Assembly: GCA_004558035.1 (NCBI GenBank)
Contig: SFEJ01000003.1
Location: 1-64,000, forward strand
Direction: 5' to 3'
From: Opitutia bacterium
Lineage (GTDB): Bacteria; Verrucomicrobiota; Verrucomicrobiia; Opitutales; UBA953
DNA length: 64,000 bases
Position 1 is the first letter of the stretch. Each line of letters opens with the position of its first letter. Positions 14,779 through 24,265 of this stretch are shown one piece after another. The notes below the pieces were generated by a model that ran no database searches, was not told the DNA's origin, and was given only the letters and a program-made list of their open reading frames with translations. The position numbers and the translations under genes were made by a program.

Positions 14779-16191
14779 TCAGTAGCGGTAGTTTTCCGCC
14801 TTGTAGGGGCCTTCGACGGGAACGCCGAGGTACGCCGCCTGTTTCGGCGTGAGCGTCGTCAGCTTCGCGCCGATGCGGTCGAGGTGCAGCCGCGCGACTT
14901 CCTCGTCGAGCACCTTCGGCAGAATGTACACGCCGGGCTTGTACGCGTCGCGGTTCTTCCAGAGATCCATCTGCGCGAGCACCTGGTTCGTGAAGCTGTT
15001 GGACATGACGAAGCTCGGGTGCCCCGTCGCGCAGCCGAGATTGACGAGGCGGCCTTCCGCGAGCAGGAAGATCGAATGCCCGTCCGCGAAGTCGTAGCGG
15101 TCCACCTGCGGCTTGATGTTCACTTTCTTCGCGTCCGCGAGCGCGTTCAGCCGCGCGACCTGGATTTCGTTGTCGAAGTGGCCGATGTTGCAGACGATCG
15201 CCTGGTCGCGCATCCCGAGCATGTGCTCGAGCGTGATGATGTCGCAGTTGCCCGTGGTCGTGACGTAGATGTCCGCGAGCCCGAGCGTGTCCTCGACGGT
15301 GACGACACGGTAGCCCTCCATCGCCGCCTGCAGCGCGCAGATCGGATCGACTTCCGTCACCCACACGGTCGCGCCGAGCCCGCGCAGCGACTGCGCGCAG
15401 CCCTTGCCGACGTCGCCGTAGCCGCAGACGACGGCGATTTTCCCGGCGATCATCACGTCCGTCGCGCGCTTGATGCCGTCCACGAGCGATTCGCGGCAGC
15501 CGTAAAGATTGTCGAACTTCGATTTCGTGACGGAATCGTTCACGTTGATCGCGGGAACGAGCAGCTTGCCCGCCGCGGCGCGCTGGTAGAGGCGGTGGAC
15601 GCCCGTCGTCGTCTCCTCGGAAACGCCGCGCCACTTCGCGACGACGCGATGCCAGTGGTCGGGATCCTCGGCGCGGACGCGCTTGAGCAGCGCCTTGATC
15701 ACGGCTTCCTCCTCGGACTCGCTCGGCGAATCCGCCCACGCGTCGCCGTTTTCGAGCTCGTAGCCCTTGTGGATGAGGAGCGTCGCGTCGCCGCCGTCGT
15801 CCACAATCAGGTCGGGACCGTTCCCGTCCGGCCACGTCATCGCGCGGTAGGTGCAGTCCCAGTATTCTTCGAGCGTCTCGCCTTTCCAGGCGAAGACGGG
15901 CGTTCCCGCGGCGACGACGGCGGCGGCGGCGTGGTCCTGCGTCGAGAAGATGTTGCACGAGGCCCAGCGGACGTCCGCGCCGAGATCGACGAGCGTCTCG
16001 ATGAGCGCGGCGGTCTGGATCGTCATGTGCAGCGAGCCCATGATCCGCGTTCCCGCGAGCGGCTTCGCGGGCGCGTATTTTTTGCGGACGGCCTGCAGGC
16101 CGGGCATTTCAAAGGCGGCGACGTCGAGCTCCTTGCGTCCCCAGTCGGCGAGGGCGAGGTCGGCGATCTTATATTCGGAAGCGATCGGCAT
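14779..16191 (-). CDS. ahcY: Adenosylhomocysteinase
   Basis: The 470-aa enzyme hydrolyses S-adenosylhomocysteine to adenosine and homocysteine in the methyl cycle. The sequence shows the family N-terminus ([20 protein letters not shown]), [13 protein letters not shown], the NAD-binding glycine motif [12 protein letters not shown], and the conserved C-terminus [10 protein letters not shown]. It is the longer bacterial form, with an insertion of about 40 residues around [14 protein letters not shown]. Copies of the iterated 9-mer are read here as V-P-A ([10 protein letters not shown]) and A-G-T ([17 protein letters not shown]). The leader is about 37 nt after a terminator and leaves no room for a SAH riboswitch. 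Confidence 0.97.
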   Translation of the reverse strand: MPIASEYKIADLALADWGRKELDVAAFEMPGLQAVRKKYAPAKPLAGTRIMGSLHMTIQTAALIETLVDLGADVRWASCNIFSTQDHAAAAVVAAGTPVFAWKGETLEEYWDCTYRAMTWPDGNGPDLIVDDGGDATLLIHKGYELENGDAWADSPSESEEEAVIKALLKRVRAEDPDHWHRVVAKWRGVSEETTTGVHRLYQRAAAGKLLVPAINVNDSVTKSKFDNLYGCRESLVDGIKRATDVMIAGKIAVVCGYGDVGKGCAQSLRGLGATVWVTEVDPICALQAAMEGYRVVTVEDTLGLADIYVTTTGNCDIITLEHMLGMRDQAIVCNIGHFDNEIQVARLNALADAKKVNIKPQVDRYDFADGHSIFLLAEGRLVNLGCATGHPSFVMSNSFTNQVLAQMDLWKNRDAYKPGVYILPKVLDEEVARLHLDRIGAKLTTLTPKQAAYLGVPVEGPYKAENYRY

Positions 16192-16228
16192 GATGTGAAT
16201 TATGACTGTTTTTGACTTTTAAAAGAAA

Positions 16229-16264
16229 CGCCCGCGAAGCTTTCGTTTTGCAGCTTCGCGGGCG
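16229..16264 (-). terminator. Intrinsic terminator of tRNA-Met
   Basis: A 13-bp perfect stem CGCCCGCGAAGCT / AGCTTCGCGGGCG with a 10-nt loop lies six bases after the tRNA 3' end on the minus strand and is followed by GTTTCTTTT. It separates the tRNA from ahcY. Confidence 0.85.
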
Positions 16265-16270
16265 AGGAAA

Positions 16271-16347
<77 letters not shown>

Positions 16348-16366
16348 ATAAATGGAAAGGAACACC

Positions 16367-16395
16367 ATTAGACCTTTCCCGCGGAAAGATTGCAA
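16367..16395 (-). promoter_or_regulatory. Probable sigma-70-type promoter of tRNA-Met
   Basis: On the minus strand TTGCAA (-35) is followed by a 17-bp spacer and TCTAAT (-10), ending 19 bp before the tRNA 5' end. Match to consensus and spacing are good; no experimental basis. Confidence 0.6.
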
Positions 16396-16515
16396 GCTCT
16401 TTTTTCGAAAAATTTCGCGGGCGCGGCGCGCACGGACGGCGGCGTTCCCGCGGTTCTCCGCGGATGCGCGAGATTTTCCGTGCGTCGCGGGCGCGGCGCG
16501 GGTAGAATCGCGCGC

Positions 16516-19227
16516 ATGAAAGTCCCCTACCCGTTCGCAGTCGCGGCGCTCGCGCTCGCCGCATTCGTTCCCGCGCGCGCCGACGTGCCCGTCATTCCCA
16601 AACCCGCGAAGGAAAGCGCCTCGGGCGACTACGCCGCCGCGATCGCGGGAACGCGCGTCTTCACCGCGTCCGTCAATTGCCGCATCGAGGCGCCGAAGGA
16701 GCTCGCCGGCGAAGAAAAGCATCTCCGCACGGCGCTCGCGCGCATGACGAAGAAGGCGCCCAAGAGCGCGCGCGGCGCGATCGCGCTCTCGCTCGACAAA
16801 AAGCTCCCGCCCGAGGGCTACAAGCTCAAGATCGAGACGGGGCGCGTCTCCGTCGAAGGCGGGAGCGCGGCGGGCGTGTTCTACGGCGTGCAGACGCTGA
16901 ACCAGATGCTGTTCGCCTCGCGCCTCGCGGGAAAGCCCGGCGTGCTTCCGTGCGTCGCGATCGAGGACGCGCCGCTGTGTTCGTGGCGCGGCGTGCACGT
17001 CGATTCCGCGCGGCATTTTCAGCCCAAGGAGTGGATCATGAAGTTCATCGACGTGCTTTCGCTCTACAAGATCAACCGCCTGCACTGGCACCTCGTCGAT
17101 TCCGAAGGCTGGCGTCTCGAAATCAAGAAATACCCCAAGCTCGCCAAGCTCTGCGACGAATATCCCGCGTATTACGACTGCGAGGACCCGACGAACAAGG
17201 CCGCGCGCCCGACGTTCAAATACGGTTATTTCCACGGCGGCGGCCACTACACGCAGGAGGACGTGAAGGAGATCGTCGCCTACGCGAAGGCGCGCCACGT
17301 CGAAATCATGCCCGAAATCGAATTTCCCGCGCACGCGATGGCGGCGCTCACGGCTTATCCGGAATTCAACACCTCGGGCAAGGTGCCGAGCGTGCGCTCC
17401 AACCACTCGCCCGACCTCATTCTGCCCAACGACAAGGGGCTCGGCTTTCTCAAGGACATTCTGAACGAGACGATGGACCTGTTCCCGTTCGGCTTCATTC
17501 ATTTCGGCGGCGACGAAGCGCCCAAGGGCCACTGGAAGGAAAGCCCGATCGCGCAGGCGAAAATCCGCGAGCTCGGGCTCGACAAGCACGGCGACAAGGC
17601 GGAAAACGCGCTGCAGGCGTGGATGTTCAACGAAATGGCGGCGCACGTCGCCAAGCGCGGAAAGCGCCCCGTCGGCTGGGAGGAAATCATGCACGACGAC
17701 AACATGGAGCACCTGACGAAAAAGGCGGTCATCATGCCGTGGCTTTCGCTCGGGAACGCCGTCAAGAGCGCGAACGCCGGCCACGGCGTGATTCACGTCT
17801 CGACGGCGCCGTTCTACCTCGACTCGCAGCAGTCCGACTCGCCCGCCGACAACTGGCCGCTCTACGACGGCACGGCGTTCCGCCTGCCCAACCTCTACAA
17901 TTTCAACCTGTTCCCGGGCAGCCTCACCGCCGAGGGGCGGAAAAACATTCTCGGCGCGCAGTGCCAGCTGTGGGCGGAGCTGCTGCCCAAGCCCGAACAC
18001 GTCGAATTTCAGGCTTTCCCGCGCGTGCTCGCGCTCGCCGAGCTCACGTGGACGCCGCAGGAGCGCAAGAACTACGACGACTTTTACCGCCGCCTCATTC
18101 CGCAGGCGAAACTGCTCGACGCGCACAAGATCAACTATCGCCACATCGACCCGCTCCCGTCGGGAACGTGGAGCGCGGACGCGCTTTCCTCGAAGACCTT
18201 CGAAATTCCCGTCGAGCCCGCGCGGCTCAAGGCGGCGGACGAAACCGGGCTCGTCGCCGCGTTCCGCCACACGAAGGGCGTGCCGCTCAAGCTCCGCAAG
18301 GTCGAGCTGCTGCGCGGCGGGAAAGTCGTCGCCGCGGACGAGCACGACGACGTCGCGGACGAAAAGACGCCCGGCGGCGTCGCCTTCCGCCTGCCGCTCG
18401 AAACGCCCGTTCCCGCGGGCAAATACGCGCTGCGCGTCACGCACGCGAACGCTTCGGGCGAGCATGACAGCGCCGGCGAAGTCCGCGTGTTTTCCGGCAG
18501 GCGCGGCACCGCGCTCTTCGATCCGCGCAACTTCCGCGGCGGCGATTACCCGTCCGCCCTCTGGAACAAGACGCAGACCAAGGGCGGCAAGGCGGACGTG
18601 CGCTTTTCGACCGAAGGGCTGATGACCGCGCCCGGCGACTACGAGCTCGTCTTCACCGCGAAAAATCCCGAGGAGGAAATCCTCGTGAGCCGCCTCCGCA
18701 TCGCGGGCGCGAAGAACGAGACGCCCGTCTCGAAAGCCGTCGCGAAGATTTCCGCGCAGAACCCGACCGGCATCGTTCCCGTGAAGATCGACGCGAAGGC
18801 GCTCCGCGGCGGGAACGCGCTCGTCGCGACCGTCGAATCGAAAAAGCCCTCGCAGGGCGAAATCCGCGTCCGCCGCGCCGAAACGTTTCCGAAAAAAGGC
18901 GGGAAGTTCGCGTGGAACGCGGACGTGCTCTCGAAAGGCGCCGTGCTCTACGCGCGCGACGTCGCCGTGAAGAACGCGGGGCGCCTGCGCGCGACGTTCC
19001 GCTACACGGGCGGCGGGAACGGCGCGGACATCCTTTCCGTGCAGGCGCTCTCGGCGGGCGCCGTCGTCGCCGAAGACTCGCACAAGGGCTTCGCCGGCGG
19101 CAACCCGAAGGACAACGTCTTCACGCTCGAATCGTCCGCGCTCAAGCCCGGCGCGAAAATCGACCTGCGCGTCACGATGGCGGGCGCCGGCGGCACGAAC
19201 TCCGAAGGCGAAATCACCGTGGAATGA
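16516..19227 (+). CDS. Secreted beta-N-acetylhexosaminidase, GH20
   Basis: A 903-aa exported enzyme: signal peptide (MKVPYPFAVAALALAAF), N-terminal GH20b-type domain (about 25-145), catalytic barrel (about 150-520) with SWRGVHVDSARHF, INRLHWHLVDSEGWR, and the catalytic Asp-Glu pair in FGGDEAP (Asp333-Glu334), then about 380 residues of beta-rich accessory domains. GH20 enzymes remove terminal GlcNAc/GalNAc from chitooligosaccharides, glycoproteins or mucins by substrate-assisted catalysis. In a host-associated verrucomicrobium mucin glycan degradation is plausible but is inference. The upstream open frame has no features; the signal peptide sets the start. Confidence 0.93.
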   Translation: MKVPYPFAVAALALAAFVPARADVPVIPKPAKESASGDYAAAIAGTRVFTASVNCRIEAPKELAGEEKHLRTALARMTKKAPKSARGAIALSLDKKLPPEGYKLKIETGRVSVEGGSAAGVFYGVQTLNQMLFASRLAGKPGVLPCVAIEDAPLCSWRGVHVDSARHFQPKEWIMKFIDVLSLYKINRLHWHLVDSEGWRLEIKKYPKLAKLCDEYPAYYDCEDPTNKAARPTFKYGYFHGGGHYTQEDVKEIVAYAKARHVEIMPEIEFPAHAMAALTAYPEFNTSGKVPSVRSNHSPDLILPNDKGLGFLKDILNETMDLFPFGFIHFGGDEAPKGHWKESPIAQAKIRELGLDKHGDKAENALQAWMFNEMAAHVAKRGKRPVGWEEIMHDDNMEHLTKKAVIMPWLSLGNAVKSANAGHGVIHVSTAPFYLDSQQSDSPADNWPLYDGTAFRLPNLYNFNLFPGSLTAEGRKNILGAQCQLWAELLPKPEHVEFQAFPRVLALAELTWTPQERKNYDDFYRRLIPQAKLLDAHKINYRHIDPLPSGTWSADALSSKTFEIPVEPARLKAADETGLVAAFRHTKGVPLKLRKVELLRGGKVVAADEHDDVADEKTPGGVAFRLPLETPVPAGKYALRVTHANASGEHDSAGEVRVFSGRRGTALFDPRNFRGGDYPSALWNKTQTKGGKADVRFSTEGLMTAPGDYELVFTAKNPEEEILVSRLRIAGAKNETPVSKAVAKISAQNPTGIVPVKIDAKALRGGNALVATVESKKPSQGEIRVRRAETFPKKGGKFAWNADVLSKGAVLYARDVAVKNAGRLRATFRYTGGGNGADILSVQALSAGAVVAEDSHKGFAGGNPKDNVFTLESSALKPGAKIDLRVTMAGAGGTNSEGEITVE

Positions 19228-19236
19228 AAAAGTCGG

Positions 19237-19298
19237 GGAGCTGAAAAGGGCGGAGCGCCGGGGAGCGATTTCCTTCCGTCTCCACGCTTTTCAGCTCC
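19237..19298. terminator. Possible bidirectional terminator between convergent genes
   Basis: GGAGCTGAAAAG (19237-19248) pairs perfectly with CTTTTCAGCTCC (19287-19298) across a 38-nt loop. It lies in the 78-bp gap between two convergent genes, where a shared terminator is expected. The long loop and weak U-runs keep confidence moderate. Confidence 0.5.
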
Positions 19299-19305
19299 TC
19301 GACCT

Positions 19306-21258
19306 TCAATCGAAGCTCTTGTAGAGGTCGAGCTTGTAGGCGTAGGAGCCGTAGAGGACGGCGGCGAGCGCGTTCTTCGCCTCTTCTTCGGTCACGTCCG
19401 CGGGAACGAGCTCCTTTGTCGCGAAGTCGTAGATGAAGCCCTGCGCGGGCTTGGACGGGAGCAGGATCGTGACGCGGTCGCCCCGCATCATCGCGAAGTT
19501 CTTGTCGTAGATCATCATCGCGCGGTCGGGCGATTCGCGCGTGAGGTCGAAGCCGAGCATCGGATAGGACGCGTCGACGCCCGCGAGCGAAAGCAGCGTC
19601 GGCGCGAGGTCGATCTGCGAAATCAGCCGCGGATCGCGCACGGCGGGAACGCCGTCGCCGAGAATGAGCGCGGGAATGTGGAAGTTGCGGATCGGCACGA
19701 GCGCCGCCCCCGCCGCGCGCGAATCGTGGTCGGCGACGACGAGGAAGACCGTGTCCTTCCAGTAGTCGGAATTTTTCGCCGCCTCGAAGAATTTCCCCAG
19801 CGCGTGGTCGGCGTATTTCGCGGCGTTGTTGCGCGTCTGCTTTTCGGCGTCGTAAAGCTCGATGCGCCCGTCGGGAAACTCGAACGGGTCGTGGTGGCTG
19901 GACGTGAACACGAGCGAGTAGAACGGCGTTCCCGCGGCGGTCCATTCGCGGAACTTGCGGTCCGCCATCGCGAAAAGATCTTCGTCGGACGCGCCCCAGG
20001 AGCCCGTGAACACGGGATTTTCGTAGTCCTTTTCGTCGATGATCTCCTTGAAACCGTTCCCGTAGAAGAACGACGCCATGTTGTCGAAATGCTTTTCGCC
20101 GCCGTAGATGAACGCCGTGCGGTAGCCGCGATCCGCGAGCAGGTCGGCGACGGTGAAGAAGCCCTGCTGGCTTTTGCCGAGCTTCACGACGGAGCGCGCC
20201 GGCGTGGGCGTGAAGCCCGTGACGACGGCCTCGATCCCGCGCACGGAGCGCGTTCCCGTGGCGAAGCATCTTTCGAAGAGCCAGCCTTCGCGCGCGAGCG
20301 CGTCGAACTTCGGCGAAAGCGGCAGCCCGCCCAGCGTGCCGATGAACTGCGCGCCCTGCGATTCCATGAGAATGACGACGACGTTCTTCGGGCGTTCCCG
20401 CCGCACGCTCGCCGTGTTGCGCGTCAGCGTCGGCTGCTCCTCGGAGACGTAGTCGGACGCGGCGCGCCCGCGCATCGTCTTGACTCGCTCGAGCACTTCC
20501 GCGAGCGGCATTTTCCCGTAGATTTCGCCCGCCTTCTCCTCGTCGCCCATCTGCCTGGCGGCGAAAATCACGGAATAGCCGGAATTGATCGCGAGCGAGT
20601 TCACCATCGCGTCGGAGGAAAACGCGACCATCGACGGATTCAGCGGGCGGTGCCCGAACGTCGAGCGCGCGCCGATGAACAGCGCCGCCGCCGCGCACGC
20701 GGCGTAGAGCGGACGCAGCCGCCAGCGCGGGAACGCGAGCCCGCGCGAGACGCGCCCGGCGAATTTCCAGAAGAGCACGGCGCCCGCCGCCGTCAGCGCG
20801 AACGCGAGGAAAAGCTCGAGCAGATGCCCGTTCACGAGCATCGTGAAGACTTCGCGCGGGCTCGTCAGATACTCGAAGAACAGGCGGTTCGGGCGGAAGT
20901 CGTACGTCGCGAGAAACGCCGGCGTCGAAAGCTCCATGAAGAAAAAGAACAGCGTTCCCGCCGTGAGCCACACGCGCTGAACGGCGCTCCACGCGCGCCC
21001 GAGCCGGTTGTCCGCGAGAATCAGAGCGCTCAGGACCGCGGGAACGAGCATCAGCCAGCCCATGCTCGCGAAATCGACGCGCGCGCCCTGTAGCAGCAGT
21101 TCGCCCCAGCCGCCGACGGCGCTCACGCGCTCGTGCTGCCAGACGGCGAGCCCGAGCCGGAACGCGGAAAGCAGCGCCATGTTCAGGCAGACGACGGCGA
21201 AAACCGGGAAGAGCGGCCCGAAGAAAATTTTTGCTCGGCGATAAAATCTTTTCATCAT
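19306..21258 (-). CDS. LtaS-like membrane sulfatase-fold phosphoglycerol/phosphoethanolamine transferase
   Basis: The 650-aa protein has four to five N-terminal membrane helices (to about residue 195) and an extracytoplasmic alkaline-phosphatase-superfamily domain. Metal-site signatures are ILMESQGAQF (Glu), the nucleophile Thr in FATGTRSVRGIEAV, and VVADHDSRA. This is the LTA synthase/OpgB architecture. Gram-negative relatives add phosphoglycerol or phosphoethanolamine to membrane glycans or lipids; lipoteichoic acid itself is not expected here. No glycan genes adjoin it to indicate the acceptor. Confidence 0.88.
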   Translation of the reverse strand: MMKRFYRRAKIFFGPLFPVFAVVCLNMALLSAFRLGLAVWQHERVSAVGGWGELLLQGARVDFASMGWLMLVPAVLSALILADNRLGRAWSAVQRVWLTAGTLFFFFMELSTPAFLATYDFRPNRLFFEYLTSPREVFTMLVNGHLLELFLAFALTAAGAVLFWKFAGRVSRGLAFPRWRLRPLYAACAAAALFIGARSTFGHRPLNPSMVAFSSDAMVNSLAINSGYSVIFAARQMGDEEKAGEIYGKMPLAEVLERVKTMRGRAASDYVSEEQPTLTRNTASVRRERPKNVVVILMESQGAQFIGTLGGLPLSPKFDALAREGWLFERCFATGTRSVRGIEAVVTGFTPTPARSVVKLGKSQQGFFTVADLLADRGYRTAFIYGGEKHFDNMASFFYGNGFKEIIDEKDYENPVFTGSWGASDEDLFAMADRKFREWTAAGTPFYSLVFTSSHHDPFEFPDGRIELYDAEKQTRNNAAKYADHALGKFFEAAKNSDYWKDTVFLVVADHDSRAAGAALVPIRNFHIPALILGDGVPAVRDPRLISQIDLAPTLLSLAGVDASYPMLGFDLTRESPDRAMMIYDKNFAMMRGDRVTILLPSKPAQGFIYDFATKELVPADVTEEEAKNALAAVLYGSYAYKLDLYKSFD

Positions 21259-21351
21259 TTTTTGCGGGGAAAAAGTTGCTCTGGTTTTCCTCCGCCTGTC
21301 AACGCGGGAATTGTTAGGATTGTGTTAGGAAAACCGCTGCAGTCCGCGCGC

Positions 21352-21385
21352 AAAAAACCGCGCGCGGGCGTCTGCCCGTGCGCGG
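21352..21385 (-). terminator. Intrinsic terminator of ispG
   Basis: CCGCGCGCGGGC (21358-21369) pairs with 21374-21385 (one G-U), loop GTCT, and an A6 run on the plus strand gives the U-run for leftward transcription leaving ispG. Confidence 0.8.
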
Positions 21386-21422
21386 GATCGTCGGGTTCGC
21401 CCCGCAGAAACGCGCGGGGAAC

Positions 21423-23468
21423 TCAGGCGTCTTTCCAGCGACCGTGCTCCTTGATGAGCGCGACGAGGCGATCGACCGCCTCGCTCTGCGGGATGCCCGT
21501 CGCGACGCATTCGCGGCGGACGTAAAGATTGATTTTCCCGGGAGCGCCGCCGACGTAGCCGAAATCCGCGTCCGCCATTTCGCCGGGACCGTTCACGATG
21601 CAGCCCATGACGCCGATCGTCACGCCGTCGAGGTGCGCGGTGCGCGCCTTGATTTCGCGGACGGTCGCCTGAATGTCGTACAGCGTGCGCCCGCAGCTCG
21701 GGCAGGCGACGTATTCCGTGCGCGTCTGCCGCGCGCGCGCGCCCTGAAGGACGGCATAGGCGAGCTCGAGATTCTTGCGGAGCGTTCCCGCGGTCTCGAC
21801 GGAGACAACGTCGCCGATGCCGTCGCAGAGCAGCGGACCGGCGAGCAGCGCCGCCTCGAGCGCGGGCGCTTCGTCGGGCGTCGCCGTGGGAATTTTCGAA
21901 AACGGGAGCACGGTGTTCTTCGCGCTCGCGCGGATCCAGATCGGCGCGCGGATGTCCGCGTTCGCGAGCGCCTGGGCGAGCTGGCGGTACGCGCCGACGG
22001 GATGCACGCCGGGCGCCTTGCGGCTCGTCGTGAAGATGAGCTTTTCCTGCGGGAAATTCTTCAGATGCGGCAGCACCGCGGCGCGCGCGGCGGCGGTGGA
22101 ATCGACGACGAGGCCGACGCCCTTGTCGCGGCAGAGCGCCGCCCACGCGGGAACGATTTCCGCGTTCGCGGGATTGAAGCGGCGCTGGACGTAGGTCGCG
22201 GACCTGCGCGACGGCGAAAACCGCGCGAAGAGCTCGGGAACGCTGTCCTTCACGGGATCGAAGACGAAGGCGGGAATCTCGTCCTCGAGCGCGCACTGCA
22301 GCTCGCAGGCGGCGGCGAGGTCGGACTCCGTCGCGACGGGAAGCACGAGCCCCTCGACGGGCGCGGACTTCGCGTTCGCGGCGCGGACTTCGCGGATGAT
22401 CTCCTCGAGCGGCTTTTCGACGTCGGCGAAGGCGAACACGCGCGGCGGCGTTCCCGCGTCGATTCCGCATTCGTCGTTGAATTTCACCGACACGACGGGG
22501 CGGCGGTGAAATTCGAGCGGATCGACGTCGCGGTCGCTGACGGGCGCGTTCGCGGGAACGCTGCCGGCGATGAGCGTCTTTTCCGGAATGATGCGCGAAA
22601 GGATCTCGCGGCACACGGGCAGCTCGCGCCACGGGTCTTCGGTGAGCGAGACGCGGATCGTGTCGCCGATGCCGTCCACGAGCAGCGAGCCGATGCCGAT
22701 CGCGGACTTGATGCGCGCGTCCTCGCCCTCGCCCGCCTCGGTGACGCCGAGATGCATCGGGTAGTCCATACCCTCTTCCGCCATGCGCACGGCGGCGAGA
22801 CGGTACGCCTCGATCATCACTTTCGGGTTGGACGACTTCATCGAAAGCACGAGGTCGCGAAAGTTCTCCGCCTCGCAGATGCGCACGAACTCGAGCGCCG
22901 CCTCGACCATGCCCGCGGGCGTGTCGCCGAAGCGCCGCAGCGTGCGCTCCGCGAGCGAGCCGTGATTCGTGCCGATGCGCAGCGCGCGCCCGAGCTCCTT
23001 CGCGCGGCGGATCAGCGGCGCGACGGCGTCGTGCACACGCTCGAGCTCCTCGGCGTACTCGGCGTCCGTGTAGTCGCGCGGCGCGCCCGTCGGGGATTTC
23101 TTGTCGGCGTAGTTGCCCGGGTTGATGCGGACTTTCTCGACGTGCTCGATCGCCTCCATCGCCGCGGCGGGCAGGAAATGAATGTCCGCGACGAGCGGCT
23201 GGGAGAAGCCGGCGGCGCGGAACTTCGCGTGAATGTCCTTGAGCGCGCGCGCCGCGGGAACGCTCGGCGCCGTGACGCGGATGAGCTCGCTGCCCGCCTC
23301 CGCGAGGCGGATGCACTGCGCGACCGTCGCGTCCACGTCGAGCGTGTTCGACGTGGTCATCGACTGGATGCGGATCGGGTTGTTTCCGCCGATGCCGACG
23401 TTCCCGCCGACGAGGACTTCGCGCGTCTTGCGCCGGACGGTGTTGAAACGGGAAATTGCGTAATTCAT
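21423..23468 (-). CDS. ispG: 4-hydroxy-3-methylbut-2-en-1-yl diphosphate synthase, long form
   Basis: The 681-aa IspG (GcpE) makes HMBPP in the MEP isoprenoid pathway and needs a [4Fe-4S] cluster. The N-terminal TIM barrel is evident (GGNNPIRIQSMTT, VADIHFLP, KVRINPGNY, IGTNHGSL), and the C-terminal cluster domain shows ACPSCGRTLYD and GVMGCIVNGPGE. Between them sits an extra domain of roughly 250-280 residues, the three-domain layout known from plants, Chlamydiae, Bacteroidetes and Verrucomicrobia, whereas E. coli-type enzymes have about 370 residues. Copies of the iterated 9-mer lie in the insert, read as A-G-T or V-P-A. Confidence 0.96.
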   Translation of the reverse strand: MNYAISRFNTVRRKTREVLVGGNVGIGGNNPIRIQSMTTSNTLDVDATVAQCIRLAEAGSELIRVTAPSVPAARALKDIHAKFRAAGFSQPLVADIHFLPAAAMEAIEHVEKVRINPGNYADKKSPTGAPRDYTDAEYAEELERVHDAVAPLIRRAKELGRALRIGTNHGSLAERTLRRFGDTPAGMVEAALEFVRICEAENFRDLVLSMKSSNPKVMIEAYRLAAVRMAEEGMDYPMHLGVTEAGEGEDARIKSAIGIGSLLVDGIGDTIRVSLTEDPWRELPVCREILSRIIPEKTLIAGSVPANAPVSDRDVDPLEFHRRPVVSVKFNDECGIDAGTPPRVFAFADVEKPLEEIIREVRAANAKSAPVEGLVLPVATESDLAAACELQCALEDEIPAFVFDPVKDSVPELFARFSPSRRSATYVQRRFNPANAEIVPAWAALCRDKGVGLVVDSTAAARAAVLPHLKNFPQEKLIFTTSRKAPGVHPVGAYRQLAQALANADIRAPIWIRASAKNTVLPFSKIPTATPDEAPALEAALLAGPLLCDGIGDVVSVETAGTLRKNLELAYAVLQGARARQTRTEYVACPSCGRTLYDIQATVREIKARTAHLDGVTIGVMGCIVNGPGEMADADFGYVGGAPGKINLYVRRECVATGIPQSEAVDRLVALIKEHGRWKDA

Positions 23469-23513
23469 GGTTTGCTGTGAGGTAAAAAGGTTCGGAGAAA
23501 ATCGCCGCGCGCG

Positions 23514-24248
23514 TCACTTCCAGACGCCCGCGCGGAGCAGCGCCGCCGTCGCGTTTTCCGCCCAGCCTTTGTTCGCGAGCGGCGACGCGGGCGAGGGGTG
23601 AATGACGGAGGAGAACTTCACGGGCATTCCCGCGCAGGCGCGCATCGCCGCCTTCTGCGCGAACGCGCCGACGCCGACGATCCATTCCGGCTCGAGCAGT
23701 TCCGCCAGGCGGCGCAGAAACGCGTCGCAGGGCGCGAGCACGGCGTCGCGCTCCGCGGGAACGAGATCTTCGGGCGTGAGATTTTTCCCGCGCGGATTGT
23801 CCGCCGTGAAGAGCAGCGGACAGAAATTCGTCACGAAATGCTCCGCGAAAAAATTCTCGGGCGCGCCGAAGCGTTCCCGGAAAAGCCCCCAGAGGCGCCG
23901 CCCGCTGACTTCGGAGCGGCGGCACGCGAAGCCGTCCACGGGCTTGGCGGGGTGTTCCCGCGGCGGCTTCCCGACGAAGCCGAAGATGCCGAGCCAGTTC
24001 TGCACGGCGTCGATTTCGCCGAAGGGCACGCCGGTCTGCGCCATGCCGAACGGACCCGGATTCATGCCGACGAAAATCACGCGCTTGCGCGTCGCGGCGA
24101 AGCGGCGCAGGTAGGTTTCGTGCGTCTCCCGCGCGTAATCGAGCGGGTTGTACACGTAGGCGACGGGCGCGGAAAAACGCAGCGCGTCCGCGGCGGCGGA
24201 GAGTTCCCGCGTCGCCTCGACGACGGCTTCCGGAAGATTGCGGTCCAT
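23514..24248 (-). CDS. SMUG1-like uracil-DNA glycosylase
   Basis: The 244-aa protein carries the two active-site motifs of the SMUG1 family: GMNPGPFGMAQTGVPFG (61-77) and, near the end, HPSPASPLANKGW. The first activates water and holds the uracil pocket, the second inserts into DNA. It should excise uracil and oxidised pyrimidines in base-excision repair. SMUG1 homologues are patchy in bacteria and are seen in several Gram-negative phyla. The Met of MDRNLPEAVV is chosen; extension upstream runs into low-complexity sequence and the sppA end. It follows sppA by 17 bp inverted in map order (sppA lies upstream? no: sppA ends at 24266), so this gene lies just downstream of sppA. Confidence 0.9.
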   Translation of the reverse strand: MDRNLPEAVVEATRELSAAADALRFSAPVAYVYNPLDYARETHETYLRRFAATRKRVIFVGMNPGPFGMAQTGVPFGEIDAVQNWLGIFGFVGKPPREHPAKPVDGFACRRSEVSGRRLWGLFRERFGAPENFFAEHFVTNFCPLLFTADNPRGKNLTPEDLVPAERDAVLAPCDAFLRRLAELLEPEWIVGVGAFAQKAAMRACAGMPVKFSSVIHPSPASPLANKGWAENATAALLRAGVWK

Positions 24249-24265
24249 GAGGGGAAAACGAAAGT

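Noticed and set aside
16192-16260. Possible S-adenosylhomocysteine riboswitch upstream of ahcY
   Set aside because: Only about 37 nt separate the tRNA-Met terminator hairpin from the ahcY start, and no SAH-riboswitch core was recognised.
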